Position numbers and translations under genes: made by a program | Notes under the pieces: generated by a model | Database searches by the model: none | Seen by the model: the letters and a program-made list of their open reading frames with translations, nothing else | Told to the model about the DNA's origin: nothing | In this document: positions 1-7,990 of the stretch, piece after piece | How positions within the stretch are numbered: position 1 is the first letter of the stretch | How the letters are laid out: each line of letters starts with the position of its first letter | Source: Aphodosoma sp045631465 | GTDB lineage: Bacteria; Bacteroidota; Bacteroidia; Bacteroidales; Paludibacteraceae | DNA: 64,000 nucleotides | Assembly (NCBI GenBank): GCA_045631465.1 | Contig: JAZQUV010000024.1 | Span: forward strand, 1 to 64,000 | Direction of reading: 5' to 3'

Positions 1-1
1 A

Positions 2-403
2 CATGGATAGGTTGTATCAATATCCATCGGAGATGCAACAGTACCAAAGTGCAAGAAGAAATATAGCACAAAGAAGTATGCTGGACGAGTCATTTTTATT
101 GAGACTAATCCATGTACAGAATTTTGGTTCTTGTTGCACTTCTTGCCAAATGTGGTATGCAAACATTATGAAAGTTACGAGCAGCTACTTCCGGAATTAC
201 AGAAGTATATGCCAGGATATGAAAAGACAAAACGCTATTTCATCCGTACGAATCTCTATAAGTATCTTACAGAAAATGGTGATTTAGAACGTGCTATCCA
301 AAATTCAGAGAAGTTATGTCAACTATGCAAGGAGTCTCCAGAAGACTTGAAGGCATATTCGGAGATACATAGGATAATAGAGTTACTTCAAAAAATTAGT
401 TGA
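2..403 (+). pseudogene. RloB-like protein, C-terminal remnant
   Basis: The reading frame ending at 403 encodes the C-terminal part of an RloB-family protein (a TOPRIM-like protein usually paired with the RloA ATPase in phage-defence and anticodon-nuclease loci). The diagnostic motif is NPCTEFWFLLHF, encoded at about 110-146, followed by YEKTKRYF at about 208-240, both typical of RloB C-termini. The frame carries a TAG stop at 8-10 and no plausible start codon lies between it and the NPC motif, so the gene is broken here or just upstream of the window edge. Only the last ~130 codons are visible. Its partner ATPase is not in the window. It fits a decayed defence gene at the edge of the island that also holds QatABCD. 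Confidence 0.6.
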
Positions 404-503
404 TAGATTTTTAGTTTAAATATAGAATTATTTATTTGGAGATATGTAGGTCTAAATAAAAAATACAATTTTAATTAAAGAGTTGAAAATTTGAGTAATA
501 CAT

Positions 504-2366
504 ATGTGGTCAGATAAAGAAACATCAGAAGACCTTTTAGGTTATACCGTTCATTCATCACTGCTAAAAAGTGTTATAACAAATGAAAAGAACCTTCCTA
601 TAACCGTGGGATTATATGGTGATTGGGGTTTAGGAAAATCAAGTATATTAAAGATTTTAGAAAAACAACTTGAAGAGGATGGAGATGCTGTTGTTGTCTA
701 TTTCGATGGTTGGACTTTTGAGGATTTTGATGATGCAAAGATGGCTCTTATACAAGGCATCGTGGATGCTTTGGAGAAAAACCAGAAATTTATACCAAAA
801 GCTGAAACAACACTACAAAAATTTAAGGATCAGTTTTCTAAACTGAAAAATTCAATAAATTGGATGCGTTTATTAAAGTTTTCTGTTAAGGGGATTGTAC
901 CTGTTGCGACTGCTGCGGTAACAGGAGGCGTATCTATGATTATTCCTACTTTATTGTCTGCTATAAAAGAGAATAGGGATGACTTAAGTAATATCCTTAG
1001 TGAAGAGAATGCTGAGAATTTTCTAAGAGAGACCTTGTGTTCTGAAGATGAAGAGAAAAAATATACAGCGGTTAGAGAATTTAGAAAAGATTTTGAGAAG
1101 CTTATAGAAGATAGTAAACAAGGTAAGATTGTTGTACTTATTGATGATTTGGATAGGTGTTTACCTCGTCATATAATAGATAATTTAGAGGCTATAAAAT
1201 TGTTTTTAAATGTACCTGGAACTGCTTTTGTTATAGCTGCTGATAAATACATTGTTTCTAATGCTATCAAAAGTGAATATAAAGAGATTATCGAGGCTGC
1301 TTCCGAAGATCGTCCAAATTTAGGAGATTCATATATGGAAAAGTTTATACAACTTCCTTATACAATTCCAACTCTTAGTCCAAAGGAAGTAGAAACATAT
1401 GTAACACTTTTGTTTTGCCAATCAATTCTTAACAAAGAATCCTTCGATAAAGTACGTAACGACTTTACAGAATTTGTTTCAATAAACAAGTTCGACAGAT
1501 ATGGTTGGACCAATATACAAACCATTTTAAAAGATAACTTACCAGAAAATATGGGGGAAACTATAGGTTTCTTTTCTTTATTCTCTCGTATTATTGGTAA
1601 CTCATTAAGATGGAATCCTCGTCTCATTAAGAGATTTCTAAATGCGTATGAGATAAGAGTTCGTCTCTTAGAACAATCCGGAATAAACGATTCTAAATCA
1701 AAATTTGCATTGCTTAAACTAATGCTGATAGAGCAAAAGTTTATAGATCAATTTAAGCAACTGAATACATGGGTAATGAGTTCAATAGATTCACCGAAGG
1801 AGTTAATTGATATTGAAAAATATGCAAATGCTGAAACTAATGATATAGCTGATTATAAAGATTGGAATTCACCAGATTTGTTACAAATTGTACGTACAGA
1901 GCCTAAATTTAGTTCTGTTAATATGAGAGAGCTTTTCTGGGTATCTCGAGATAATATAATTGATGAAATGAGCGGAATGTCTCTAATATCATCAAGAGTA
2001 AAGGCTCTATTTAATAAGGCATATAATGCTACTACTGATCCGATTTGTAAAGAATATTGTGAGAAAGAATTGTCAATCTTATCGGTAGTGGATTTGCATG
2101 ATATTTTTGATTTATTGGATGCTAAAATATTGTTAAATCCTAAGGATAAAAAAGCATACACAATATATTATTTCTGTATAATGAGTGAAATCCCCAATGC
2201 ATACAACAGACTTTTATCTATTCTTTCCAGAATAGATGTATCTTCTATACCTTTCTCATTAGGTAATAAATTTAAAGAGATTCTTCTAAAGTTTGCTTAT
2301 GATAAGAAACTTCAAGAACTTATAAGTAAAAATAAACCTTTAATGAATTCTATAAATGGTAAATAA
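504..2366 (+). CDS. qatA: QatA, KAP-family P-loop ATPase of the Qat anti-phage system
   Basis: A 620-residue KAP-family NTPase. Walker A is GDWGLGKSS at residues 39-47 and Walker B is VVLIDDLDRC at about 209-218. A hydrophobic glycine/alanine-rich stretch at about 128-158 lies between them, as in other KAP NTPases where it may contact the membrane. The family combined with the next three genes (unknown QatB, QueC-like, TatD-like) matches the four-gene QatABCD anti-phage operon, in which this is the ATPase. It is the first gene: its stop overlaps the qatB start by one base (TAATG). Base composition is AT-rich compared with the core genes, consistent with horizontal transfer. The molecular mechanism of Qat is not established. 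Confidence 0.85.
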   Translation: MWSDKETSEDLLGYTVHSSLLKSVITNEKNLPITVGLYGDWGLGKSSILKILEKQLEEDGDAVVVYFDGWTFEDFDDAKMALIQGIVDALEKNQKFIPKAETTLQKFKDQFSKLKNSINWMRLLKFSVKGIVPVATAAVTGGVSMIIPTLLSAIKENRDDLSNILSEENAENFLRETLCSEDEEKKYTAVREFRKDFEKLIEDSKQGKIVVLIDDLDRCLPRHIIDNLEAIKLFLNVPGTAFVIAADKYIVSNAIKSEYKEIIEAASEDRPNLGDSYMEKFIQLPYTIPTLSPKEVETYVTLLFCQSILNKESFDKVRNDFTEFVSINKFDRYGWTNIQTILKDNLPENMGETIGFFSLFSRIIGNSLRWNPRLIKRFLNAYEIRVRLLEQSGINDSKSKFALLKLMLIEQKFIDQFKQLNTWVMSSIDSPKELIDIEKYANAETNDIADYKDWNSPDLLQIVRTEPKFSSVNMRELFWVSRDNIIDEMSGMSLISSRVKALFNKAYNATTDPICKEYCEKELSILSVVDLHDIFDLLDAKILLNPKDKKAYTIYYFCIMSEIPNAYNRLLSILSRIDVSSIPFSLGNKFKEILLKFAYDKKLQELISKNKPLMNSINGK

Positions 2367-3193
2367 TGGGAACTTCTCATAGACATACAGCAACTATCAA
2401 GGGAGAGCCTAATTGGGGTAATGCTTCTAAAGCACTTACATCTGTTGCTTCAGGAGTTGAAGAGTCAGATAATCTAACTAATAATCCACCACCAACGATG
2501 AGCCCTCGCCAAATTGGACGAAGACAAAGTACGTTAGGTAAGAGAATTAGTAATGGAGAACATCGTGCAGTCAGAAATTTGGTCAGAGCTGTAGGCGGAA
2601 GGACCAAAGTAAGTAGCGGAGCCTCAAGAGCCATAGGATATGCAGGTATTGCTGTTGCGAATAAATTCGTATCAACAATTGTAGAAATTGCCGATAAAGG
2701 ACTTAATGGCTGGCTTAAGAGTAAAGGTGTTTTAAGTTTAGAAGGAAAATCATGTCGTGATATAGTAGATTGTATTCGTGGTTTTATTGAAGTTGATGTT
2801 GCTGGTCTTGATAACACTGCCGCAAATGAAGCTCTTGAGCATATTATGGATATGTTAGAACTAGAAATGTCTACGAGTGAACGTTCATACGATGAGGTTA
2901 TGACAAATATATTAACCGAGGATAGTATTAAAGATATGCTTGATGAATTTTTTGGTATGTATATCTTTAGTCATCTGTCTCAAAATTTTTCTGAAAAGAT
3001 TGGATATGAGAAGGGTACTGAAGTGAAGAATGCCACGATGGAAGACATCAAAGATCAGATTATAGAAGATGTGCGTAGCAGTAGAACAGTTCGCCCTATC
3101 GAATCAATAGATTGGAAATCTACTGAAGGAGAAACATTTATAAAGAAAGAATTTGACAGAATAATATTTATACTTTCAGGAAATGAAGATTAA
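2366..3193 (+). CDS. qatB: QatB, component of the Qat anti-phage system
   Basis: A 275-residue protein with no motif I can name. Its N-terminal ~75 residues are polar and rich in Gly, Ser and Arg, and probably disordered. Residues ~80-115 are more hydrophobic (AIGYAGIAVANKFVST), and the rest is acidic and looks helical. The call rests on position: it lies between the KAP ATPase and the QueC-like gene, exactly where QatB sits in known Qat operons. It starts on the last base of the qatA stop and overlaps qatC by 11 bases, so translation of the four genes is probably coupled. Confidence 0.75.
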   Translation: MGTSHRHTATIKGEPNWGNASKALTSVASGVEESDNLTNNPPPTMSPRQIGRRQSTLGKRISNGEHRAVRNLVRAVGGRTKVSSGASRAIGYAGIAVANKFVSTIVEIADKGLNGWLKSKGVLSLEGKSCRDIVDCIRGFIEVDVAGLDNTAANEALEHIMDMLELEMSTSERSYDEVMTNILTEDSIKDMLDEFFGMYIFSHLSQNFSEKIGYEKGTEVKNATMEDIKDQIIEDVRSSRTVRPIESIDWKSTEGETFIKKEFDRIIFILSGNED

Positions 3194-4523
3194 AACGACA
3201 TCATATAGAACACTCAATAAAGGTAAAAAGGATTTCCGACTATTGGCAGATATATCGATAAATTTACCTGATAATTCTATCATTGAAACATATGCGGAAA
3301 TTCAATTACATCCCATAGCATATTTCTATGGGAAGTCACCTAACATCACTTTTTCCTTATTGATTTTATCTGCGATAGTATATGCTGTGGATCGAGCGGT
3401 AAAAAGGAATGAATACTCTATTGATGGTTGGTCAAGAGAATTTGAAGTAGAAATAAATATTCCAGAATATGAAGTGCTTCATCCAATTGAGGATAAAATA
3501 AATAGTCTGCTGTCTTTTTTAACAGGAGATTATTGGACTTGTCATTTCAAAGGACCTGCTAGAGTATATTACCCAAGATATAGAAGTGGGAGCAGTTTGA
3601 TAGATGGTATTACCCAAGTTAGTTTATTTTCTGGTGGGATGGATTCGTTAATTGGGGCAATTGATTATATAGAAAACCATCCGGAAGGAAAACTGTTTTT
3701 GACTTCTCATTATGATAGTTATATGTCTGGACCTAAATCAGATCAAAGCAAATTGATAAAATGTTTCAAGAGTAAATATAATGGTAAATATTGCTATCCC
3801 GGAGCAGTATTGGTACAACCAGGATTATCTAATGAGTTATCGTGTAGGTCACGTTCTCTAATGTTCATCTCATTAGCGCTTATTGTTGCTGAGTATGCTG
3901 CTTGCGATGTTATAGTTCCAGAAAATGGTTCAGTATCTCTTAATTTCCCACTATCAGCGTCGAGAAGAGCATCATGCAGTACAAGAACAACTCATCCTAA
4001 ATTTTTAAGACAACTTGGGGAGATATTAAAACTTATTGGTATTAAAGCAGAAGTTTCAAATCCTTATGAGAAAAGTACAAAAGGGGAAATGGTACAAAAT
4101 TGTGCAAATAGAGATTATCTAATTCATATAGTTGATAAGTCCAATTCATGTGGAAAGAGAGGCATGCACCAGTTTATGTATGATAATCATAGTGCAACAC
4201 ATTGTGGCCATTGTATGCCGTGTATGTACAGAAAGGCAGCTCTCATAGGTAATGTTGATAATACAACATATGGTAACAGGTTCATTACTTTATTCAATAA
4301 GAAAGGTGATAAAGTCGCAGAAGATTTTTATGCGATGCTTGACTTTTTGAAGAAAGATTTAACTATTAGTGACATTAAACGAGAACTAAGGATTGCTGGA
4401 ATGGTAAATTTTAATGATTTAGACGATTATGCAAATCTTGTAGTTCGTACTCGTACAGAGTTACTCAATATGATTATGAATGATAATAATTATTCAATTA
4501 CTAATTACTTAGGCAAAATATGA
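3183..4523 (+). CDS. qatC: QatC, QueC-like PP-loop nucleotide-processing enzyme of the Qat system
   Basis: A 446-residue protein related to QueC (7-cyano-7-deazaguanine synthase). The PP-loop SGGMDS, which binds ATP in this superfamily, is at about residues 149-154. A C-terminal zinc site is formed by a Cys near residue 323 and CGHCMPC at about 341-347, as in QueC. It is about twice the length of housekeeping QueC, with an extra N-terminal domain of ~140 residues. That length and the flanking qatA, qatB and qatD genes favour the defence protein over a queuosine-pathway enzyme. By analogy it may modify DNA, RNA or protein with a deazaguanine-like or nitrile chemistry, but this is inference. 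It overlaps qatB by 11 bases and qatD by 4. Confidence 0.85.
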   Translation: MKIKTTSYRTLNKGKKDFRLLADISINLPDNSIIETYAEIQLHPIAYFYGKSPNITFSLLILSAIVYAVDRAVKRNEYSIDGWSREFEVEINIPEYEVLHPIEDKINSLLSFLTGDYWTCHFKGPARVYYPRYRSGSSLIDGITQVSLFSGGMDSLIGAIDYIENHPEGKLFLTSHYDSYMSGPKSDQSKLIKCFKSKYNGKYCYPGAVLVQPGLSNELSCRSRSLMFISLALIVAEYAACDVIVPENGSVSLNFPLSASRRASCSTRTTHPKFLRQLGEILKLIGIKAEVSNPYEKSTKGEMVQNCANRDYLIHIVDKSNSCGKRGMHQFMYDNHSATHCGHCMPCMYRKAALIGNVDNTTYGNRFITLFNKKGDKVAEDFYAMLDFLKKDLTISDIKRELRIAGMVNFNDLDDYANLVVRTRTELLNMIMNDNNYSITNYLGKI

Positions 4524-5206
4524 TATTAGACACTCATTGTCATTTTGATATGATGCCCAATCCAGAAAAGTATATCAAGGATGCGGAAAACAGAGGAGAT
4601 ATAGTTGTTGGTATGACTAATCTTCCTAGTCATTTTAGGATGGGAATAAATCACGTGAAATGCTATAATAATATACGATTAGGTCTGGGATTCCATCCTC
4701 AGTTGATTTCAGAACATATGTCTGAGTTGGCAATATTTGAATCATCAGTTAATCAAACATCATATATTGGAGAGATTGGTTTAGATTTCTCTCGTGATTA
4801 TATCGCAAGTAAAGATATTCAGTTAGAATGTCTTAAACGAATACTATGCAGTATATGCGAAAAGAAAAAAATTGTTAGTGTACATTCTAGAAAAGCAGAA
4901 AAAGAACTTTTCACAATTCTAAAAGATTTCAAGATTGAAAATGTTATTTTTCATTGGTATAGCGGTCCTCTTAATTTGATAGATGATATAGTCAATGAAG
5001 GTTATTATTTTTCTATCAATGAGGCTATGACATTGTCTGAATCTGGTCGCAAGATTATCAGTAAAATCCCGACGGATAGGATATTAACTGAATCAGATGC
5101 ACCATATAACAATAAAAATAATATACATAATGCATTAAGAAATATAGGTTTCAGCGAATCGTTAATACAATCAAATTTTAATACTTTAATAAAAAGGATT
5201 AAATAA
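4520..5206 (+). CDS. qatD: QatD, TatD-like metal-dependent hydrolase of the Qat system
   Basis: A 228-residue TatD-family metallohydrolase. Metal ligands are recognisable: DTHCHFD at residues 4-10, the Glu of GEIGLDF near 81-87, His of VHSRK near 120, His of FHWYSG near 144 and Asp of ESDAP near 192. TatD proteins are TIM-barrel hydrolases, several of which are 3'-5' DNases. This one is slightly shorter than housekeeping TatD (about 255-260 residues). It is the last of four overlapping genes (ATGA overlap with qatC). No clear terminator follows, and an unrelated gene begins 172 bases later. Confidence 0.85.
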   Translation: MILDTHCHFDMMPNPEKYIKDAENRGDIVVGMTNLPSHFRMGINHVKCYNNIRLGLGFHPQLISEHMSELAIFESSVNQTSYIGEIGLDFSRDYIASKDIQLECLKRILCSICEKKKIVSVHSRKAEKELFTILKDFKIENVIFHWYSGPLNLIDDIVNEGYYFSINEAMTLSESGRKIISKIPTDRILTESDAPYNNKNNIHNALRNIGFSESLIQSNFNTLIKRIK

Positions 5207-5378
5207 GGATACGGAGATCTGCCACTTGCCTAATTTCTCTCTGTAGAAAATTATAAGTCTCTGAAAAATTTGAGAGCTGCTAGAATGATAGGTTATCAAA
5301 AGTTTCATCAACGAAAATCTATAGGAATACAAAAAGTTGTAGTATATGTGTATTGTATTAATATAAATAAGTATAGAC

Positions 5379-6542
5379 ATGTTCAATAAGATTCTTATAA
5401 AATCAGGTTCTAATGTAGCAGAACGATATCTATCCATTGCAGATGTTGTAGATATGATGTTCTACTTTACCGAAGTGCATGTTGTCATTTCTCAGTTTGA
5501 ACTGAAGCAATTACTTGCAGTATTTGGTGAAGACATTTTTTATGAATTAATTACGTCCAAACGCTTAATTGCTCACCTTTGCGATCAACACATAGGTGCT
5601 TCTAGATATGGGGAGTTGGATTCTGTAGGTTTGTTTCGCCATAATTTCCATTCTTTTGATGAGCTTTTATTTAATTTTCATAAAGAAACGACCAATGATT
5701 TCAAAGAGAATAAAAGATTTGCTGAAAGATTCTCAAAAGTCTTGTCAGAATACCGCTATCCCAAAGAAATAAATGACTCATTGTACAAAGATGTTGAGAA
5801 TGAAGATTTATTGTCGAAGGTAACACAAGTATTTATTAAACAATATTATCCGAATTATCGGAACGTTGAAGACATTCATATTAAGGCAGACCCATCCGCA
5901 TCTTCCTTTATGACATTCTATAAAATAGGTGGTAATCTTCGAATAAATGAATTGAATGAAATGCATTATCAGAATGGATATCCTGGTGCATTTGGGTATT
6001 CTACAATTCTAATGGCATTAGGTGAGACCCATATGGATTGTTATTTGGCCTCGGAGTTACAAGCAGAAATGATGGTGAACCAGCGTTGGAGTGAAGTGTA
6101 TAAGCTCCGAATAAATGAGAGTATAAAACAGATTGACAAAACTATAGATGATATAGATCATTTTCATGAAATGACAGCCAATGATTATTTATCTCCAGGG
6201 CAGTCATTCGTAGATGGCTTGATTACCCCCAAAGAATTAGTTAACAGTATGAATTGTGACGATAGTATAAAATTTCGCGAGTGGCTTTCGAAAATCCCGC
6301 AAGGTCAGCCAATATCTGGTGAACTTTATAAAGCAATACAAAATCAAAATAGCAACAAATTATGGGTTAAAGGAATAAGAACTTTTGCACAAGTTGTTAC
6401 GGGGAGTATTCCAATAGTAGGCCCATTTGTAGGTGGAGCACTTACTTTTTTAGATGGATTTGCTGGCGATAAAATAATCAATGGTTGGCAACCATCAATG
6501 TTTGTCAATAGAGTATTGACAAAGGATCAATTCAAGAAATAA
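5379..6542 (+). CDS. Unrecognised island protein with C-terminal Gly-rich hydrophobic segment
   Basis: A 387-residue protein I do not recognise. It is mostly polar and helical in appearance, with no nuclease, ATPase or helix-turn-helix motif that I can see. Near the C-terminus (about residues 340-362) is a Gly/Pro-rich hydrophobic stretch, TGSIPIVGPFVGGALTFLDG, that resembles a membrane-inserting or glycine-zipper segment. It begins 172 bases after qatD on the same strand and shares the AT-rich composition of the Qat genes. It could be a separate defence or toxin gene or an accessory of Qat. ATG at 5379 is the first start in the frame. Confidence 0.55.
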   Translation: MFNKILIKSGSNVAERYLSIADVVDMMFYFTEVHVVISQFELKQLLAVFGEDIFYELITSKRLIAHLCDQHIGASRYGELDSVGLFRHNFHSFDELLFNFHKETTNDFKENKRFAERFSKVLSEYRYPKEINDSLYKDVENEDLLSKVTQVFIKQYYPNYRNVEDIHIKADPSASSFMTFYKIGGNLRINELNEMHYQNGYPGAFGYSTILMALGETHMDCYLASELQAEMMVNQRWSEVYKLRINESIKQIDKTIDDIDHFHEMTANDYLSPGQSFVDGLITPKELVNSMNCDDSIKFREWLSKIPQGQPISGELYKAIQNQNSNKLWVKGIRTFAQVVTGSIPIVGPFVGGALTFLDGFAGDKIINGWQPSMFVNRVLTKDQFKK

Positions 6543-6593
6543 AAAGTTAAAAAGTATTTTTGAATCAAATATGGACATGGGTTCATAAAATAT

Positions 6594-7397
6594 ATGTTGT
6601 TCTTTCAGTTGATAAATCAAAGTTTTATAAATAATGAGTTTATGAATATTTTTAAATCATTACGCATTTATGCTATGCAGAGTGGAAAATTATACAATTC
6701 TTTGAAATTGTGGTCAGAATCAGTGTCTAGGGATTTAAATGAGAGCAGTATGACATGTTATCCTAATGGCTTTACTGGCTTCTCATTTGGCGACCGTCTT
6801 AATGCAGTCATCTACATTACTCTTGCCTATCTGCATAGAAAAATATTCTTTGAAGAATGCCTAGATAATAAAATTCTGCCAATACCAGAGACTGATTATG
6901 ATTATTGGAAAAGGATTATCGATTCATCAATAGAGGCTCAACAGCTTTCTTCATCTAAGGATTCTAAGTATAATGAATTAATATCGGACTTGTTTGGTGC
7001 TGTATATGACTATCGCGATTGGCAATCCTTCATTAACAGTACAATAGGTTATTTTGAAGATGATGATGACGAAACTGTTAAGGCTTTCTCATTTATGTTT
7101 TCCAAATACCATACATACACTAATGATTTTAATTATCAGGTAAGAGAATTGTCAAAAGAAGAACTCGATTTTGTCAATCACGGCATCTTCTATAAATTTG
7201 GGCTATTTGATTTCATATTACCACAGTCAGTTGAAAATGATTGTGAAGACATACCATTTATAGACAGATTATATAGACGATTATACTTTCCTGTATGGGA
7301 CAAGAATAGTAAATACAAGCATGGTGACATCGTGTCTGTAGATGAAAATTCTCAAGTTATTTATAGTAAAAGCGATGCTTGTTTGATTCTTAATTAG
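6594..7397 (+). CDS. Unrecognised island protein
   Basis: An open frame of 267 codons with no family I recognise. It is rich in Tyr, Phe, Asp and Glu, including an acidic run EDDDDE near residue 160, and has no signal peptide. The start is uncertain: ATGs exist at 6594, 6642 and 6675, and none has a strong ribosome site. It lies 51 bases after the preceding unknown gene, so the two may form a transcription unit. The sequence after its stop decays into gene fragments, so it appears to be the last intact gene of the island before mnmE. Confidence 0.5.
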   Translation: MLFFQLINQSFINNEFMNIFKSLRIYAMQSGKLYNSLKLWSESVSRDLNESSMTCYPNGFTGFSFGDRLNAVIYITLAYLHRKIFFEECLDNKILPIPETDYDYWKRIIDSSIEAQQLSSSKDSKYNELISDLFGAVYDYRDWQSFINSTIGYFEDDDDETVKAFSFMFSKYHTYTNDFNYQVRELSKEELDFVNHGIFYKFGLFDFILPQSVENDCEDIPFIDRLYRRLYFPVWDKNSKYKHGDIVSVDENSQVIYSKSDACLILN

Positions 7398-7972
7398 ACA
7401 ATGCAGTAGATGGAAAATAAATTGGGAAAACACATCGATAAAAGCCTGTGGATTTGATATTATTATCGTTGAAGACCATAGTGCTGAAAAATTTTGCCCA
7501 GTTGACCTATGGCAAAGAAGTTCCTATCTTTAAATATAAAGTATTCATCATATAGAGTTAGTATAGTCAATTTGAGGTATCATAGTTTGTCGACGAACAA
7601 TATACAGATAGGTAAGGTGCATGCTGTCTCAAAAGGAAGCTGAACCCGATTGCAATATCCGTCAAATAGAAATGGCAGAAATTGCAAAAGAAGGTGGCGC
7701 TTTACATTGTATAAGTTGGAATGTTTATCTTCCAAAATCACATGTAAAAAGATAAATCACCACCTATGAGATATTTTTGTCCTTCGGCTATTTTTGACTC
7801 TCTCTGGGGACAGATGGGGGACAAAATGGGCGAAAAACTGTAATTTTCGAAGTTAAAATCAAAAATCTGCAAAAATGGACACAATTCTTAATGTTTGAAA
7901 GTAAGTGATTTACGAGCTATATTTGCAGAAGGTATGTTTTCCTTTGCAAAAAATCACTTTCCCACGCAGAAT
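7398..7972. other. Gene debris between the island and mnmE
   Basis: There is no intact gene in this ~575-base stretch. Just after 7397 a short open stretch ending near 7533 encodes ...VEDHSAEKFCPVDLWQRS with no start and no recognisable family. A second fragment is annotated separately at 7621-7755. Positions 7797-7842 are G-rich with a near-direct repeat (ggggacagatgggggacaaaa, one base over two short words). The right edge carries the att-like repeats next to mnmE. The whole reads as the eroded junction of an integrated element. Confidence 0.5.
7621..7755 (+). pseudogene. Possible C-terminal fragment of a peptidyl-arginine/agmatine deiminase-like protein
   Basis: A 44-codon open stretch ends with EIAKEGGALHCISWN followed by about ten residues. 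The GGALHC(I)(S/T) pattern resembles the catalytic-cysteine region at the C-terminus of the peptidyl-arginine deiminase/agmatine deiminase family. A stop at 7609-7611 lies directly upstream in frame and the rest of such a gene (~300 codons) is absent. It is therefore a remnant at best. The identification rests on one short motif. Confidence 0.3.
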
Positions 7973-7990
7973 CTACTTTCCGATGCAGAA
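7954..7990 (-). repeat. Tandem imperfect copies of the mnmE 3' end (att-like)
   Basis: Read on the minus strand, the last 18 bases of mnmE (7990-7973) are TTCTGCATCGGAAAGTAG. One base further on, 7971-7954 reads TTCTGCGTGGGAAAGTGA, matching at 14 of 18 positions. Duplication of a gene's 3' terminus is the usual product of integration by a tyrosine recombinase. The 3' end of mnmE (trmE/thdF) is a known attachment site for genomic islands such as SGI1. The AT-rich defence island lies on the outer side of these repeats. Confidence 0.55.

Noticed and set aside
3183..4523. Housekeeping QueC of queuosine synthesis
   Set aside because: It is about twice the normal length and locked by overlaps to a KAP ATPase, QatB and TatD-like gene, which indicates the Qat system.
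7797..7842. G-rich near-repeat ggggacagatgggggacaaa as an integrase binding site
   Set aside because: It has only two short words with no recombinase gene nearby; the better att candidate is the mnmE-end duplication.
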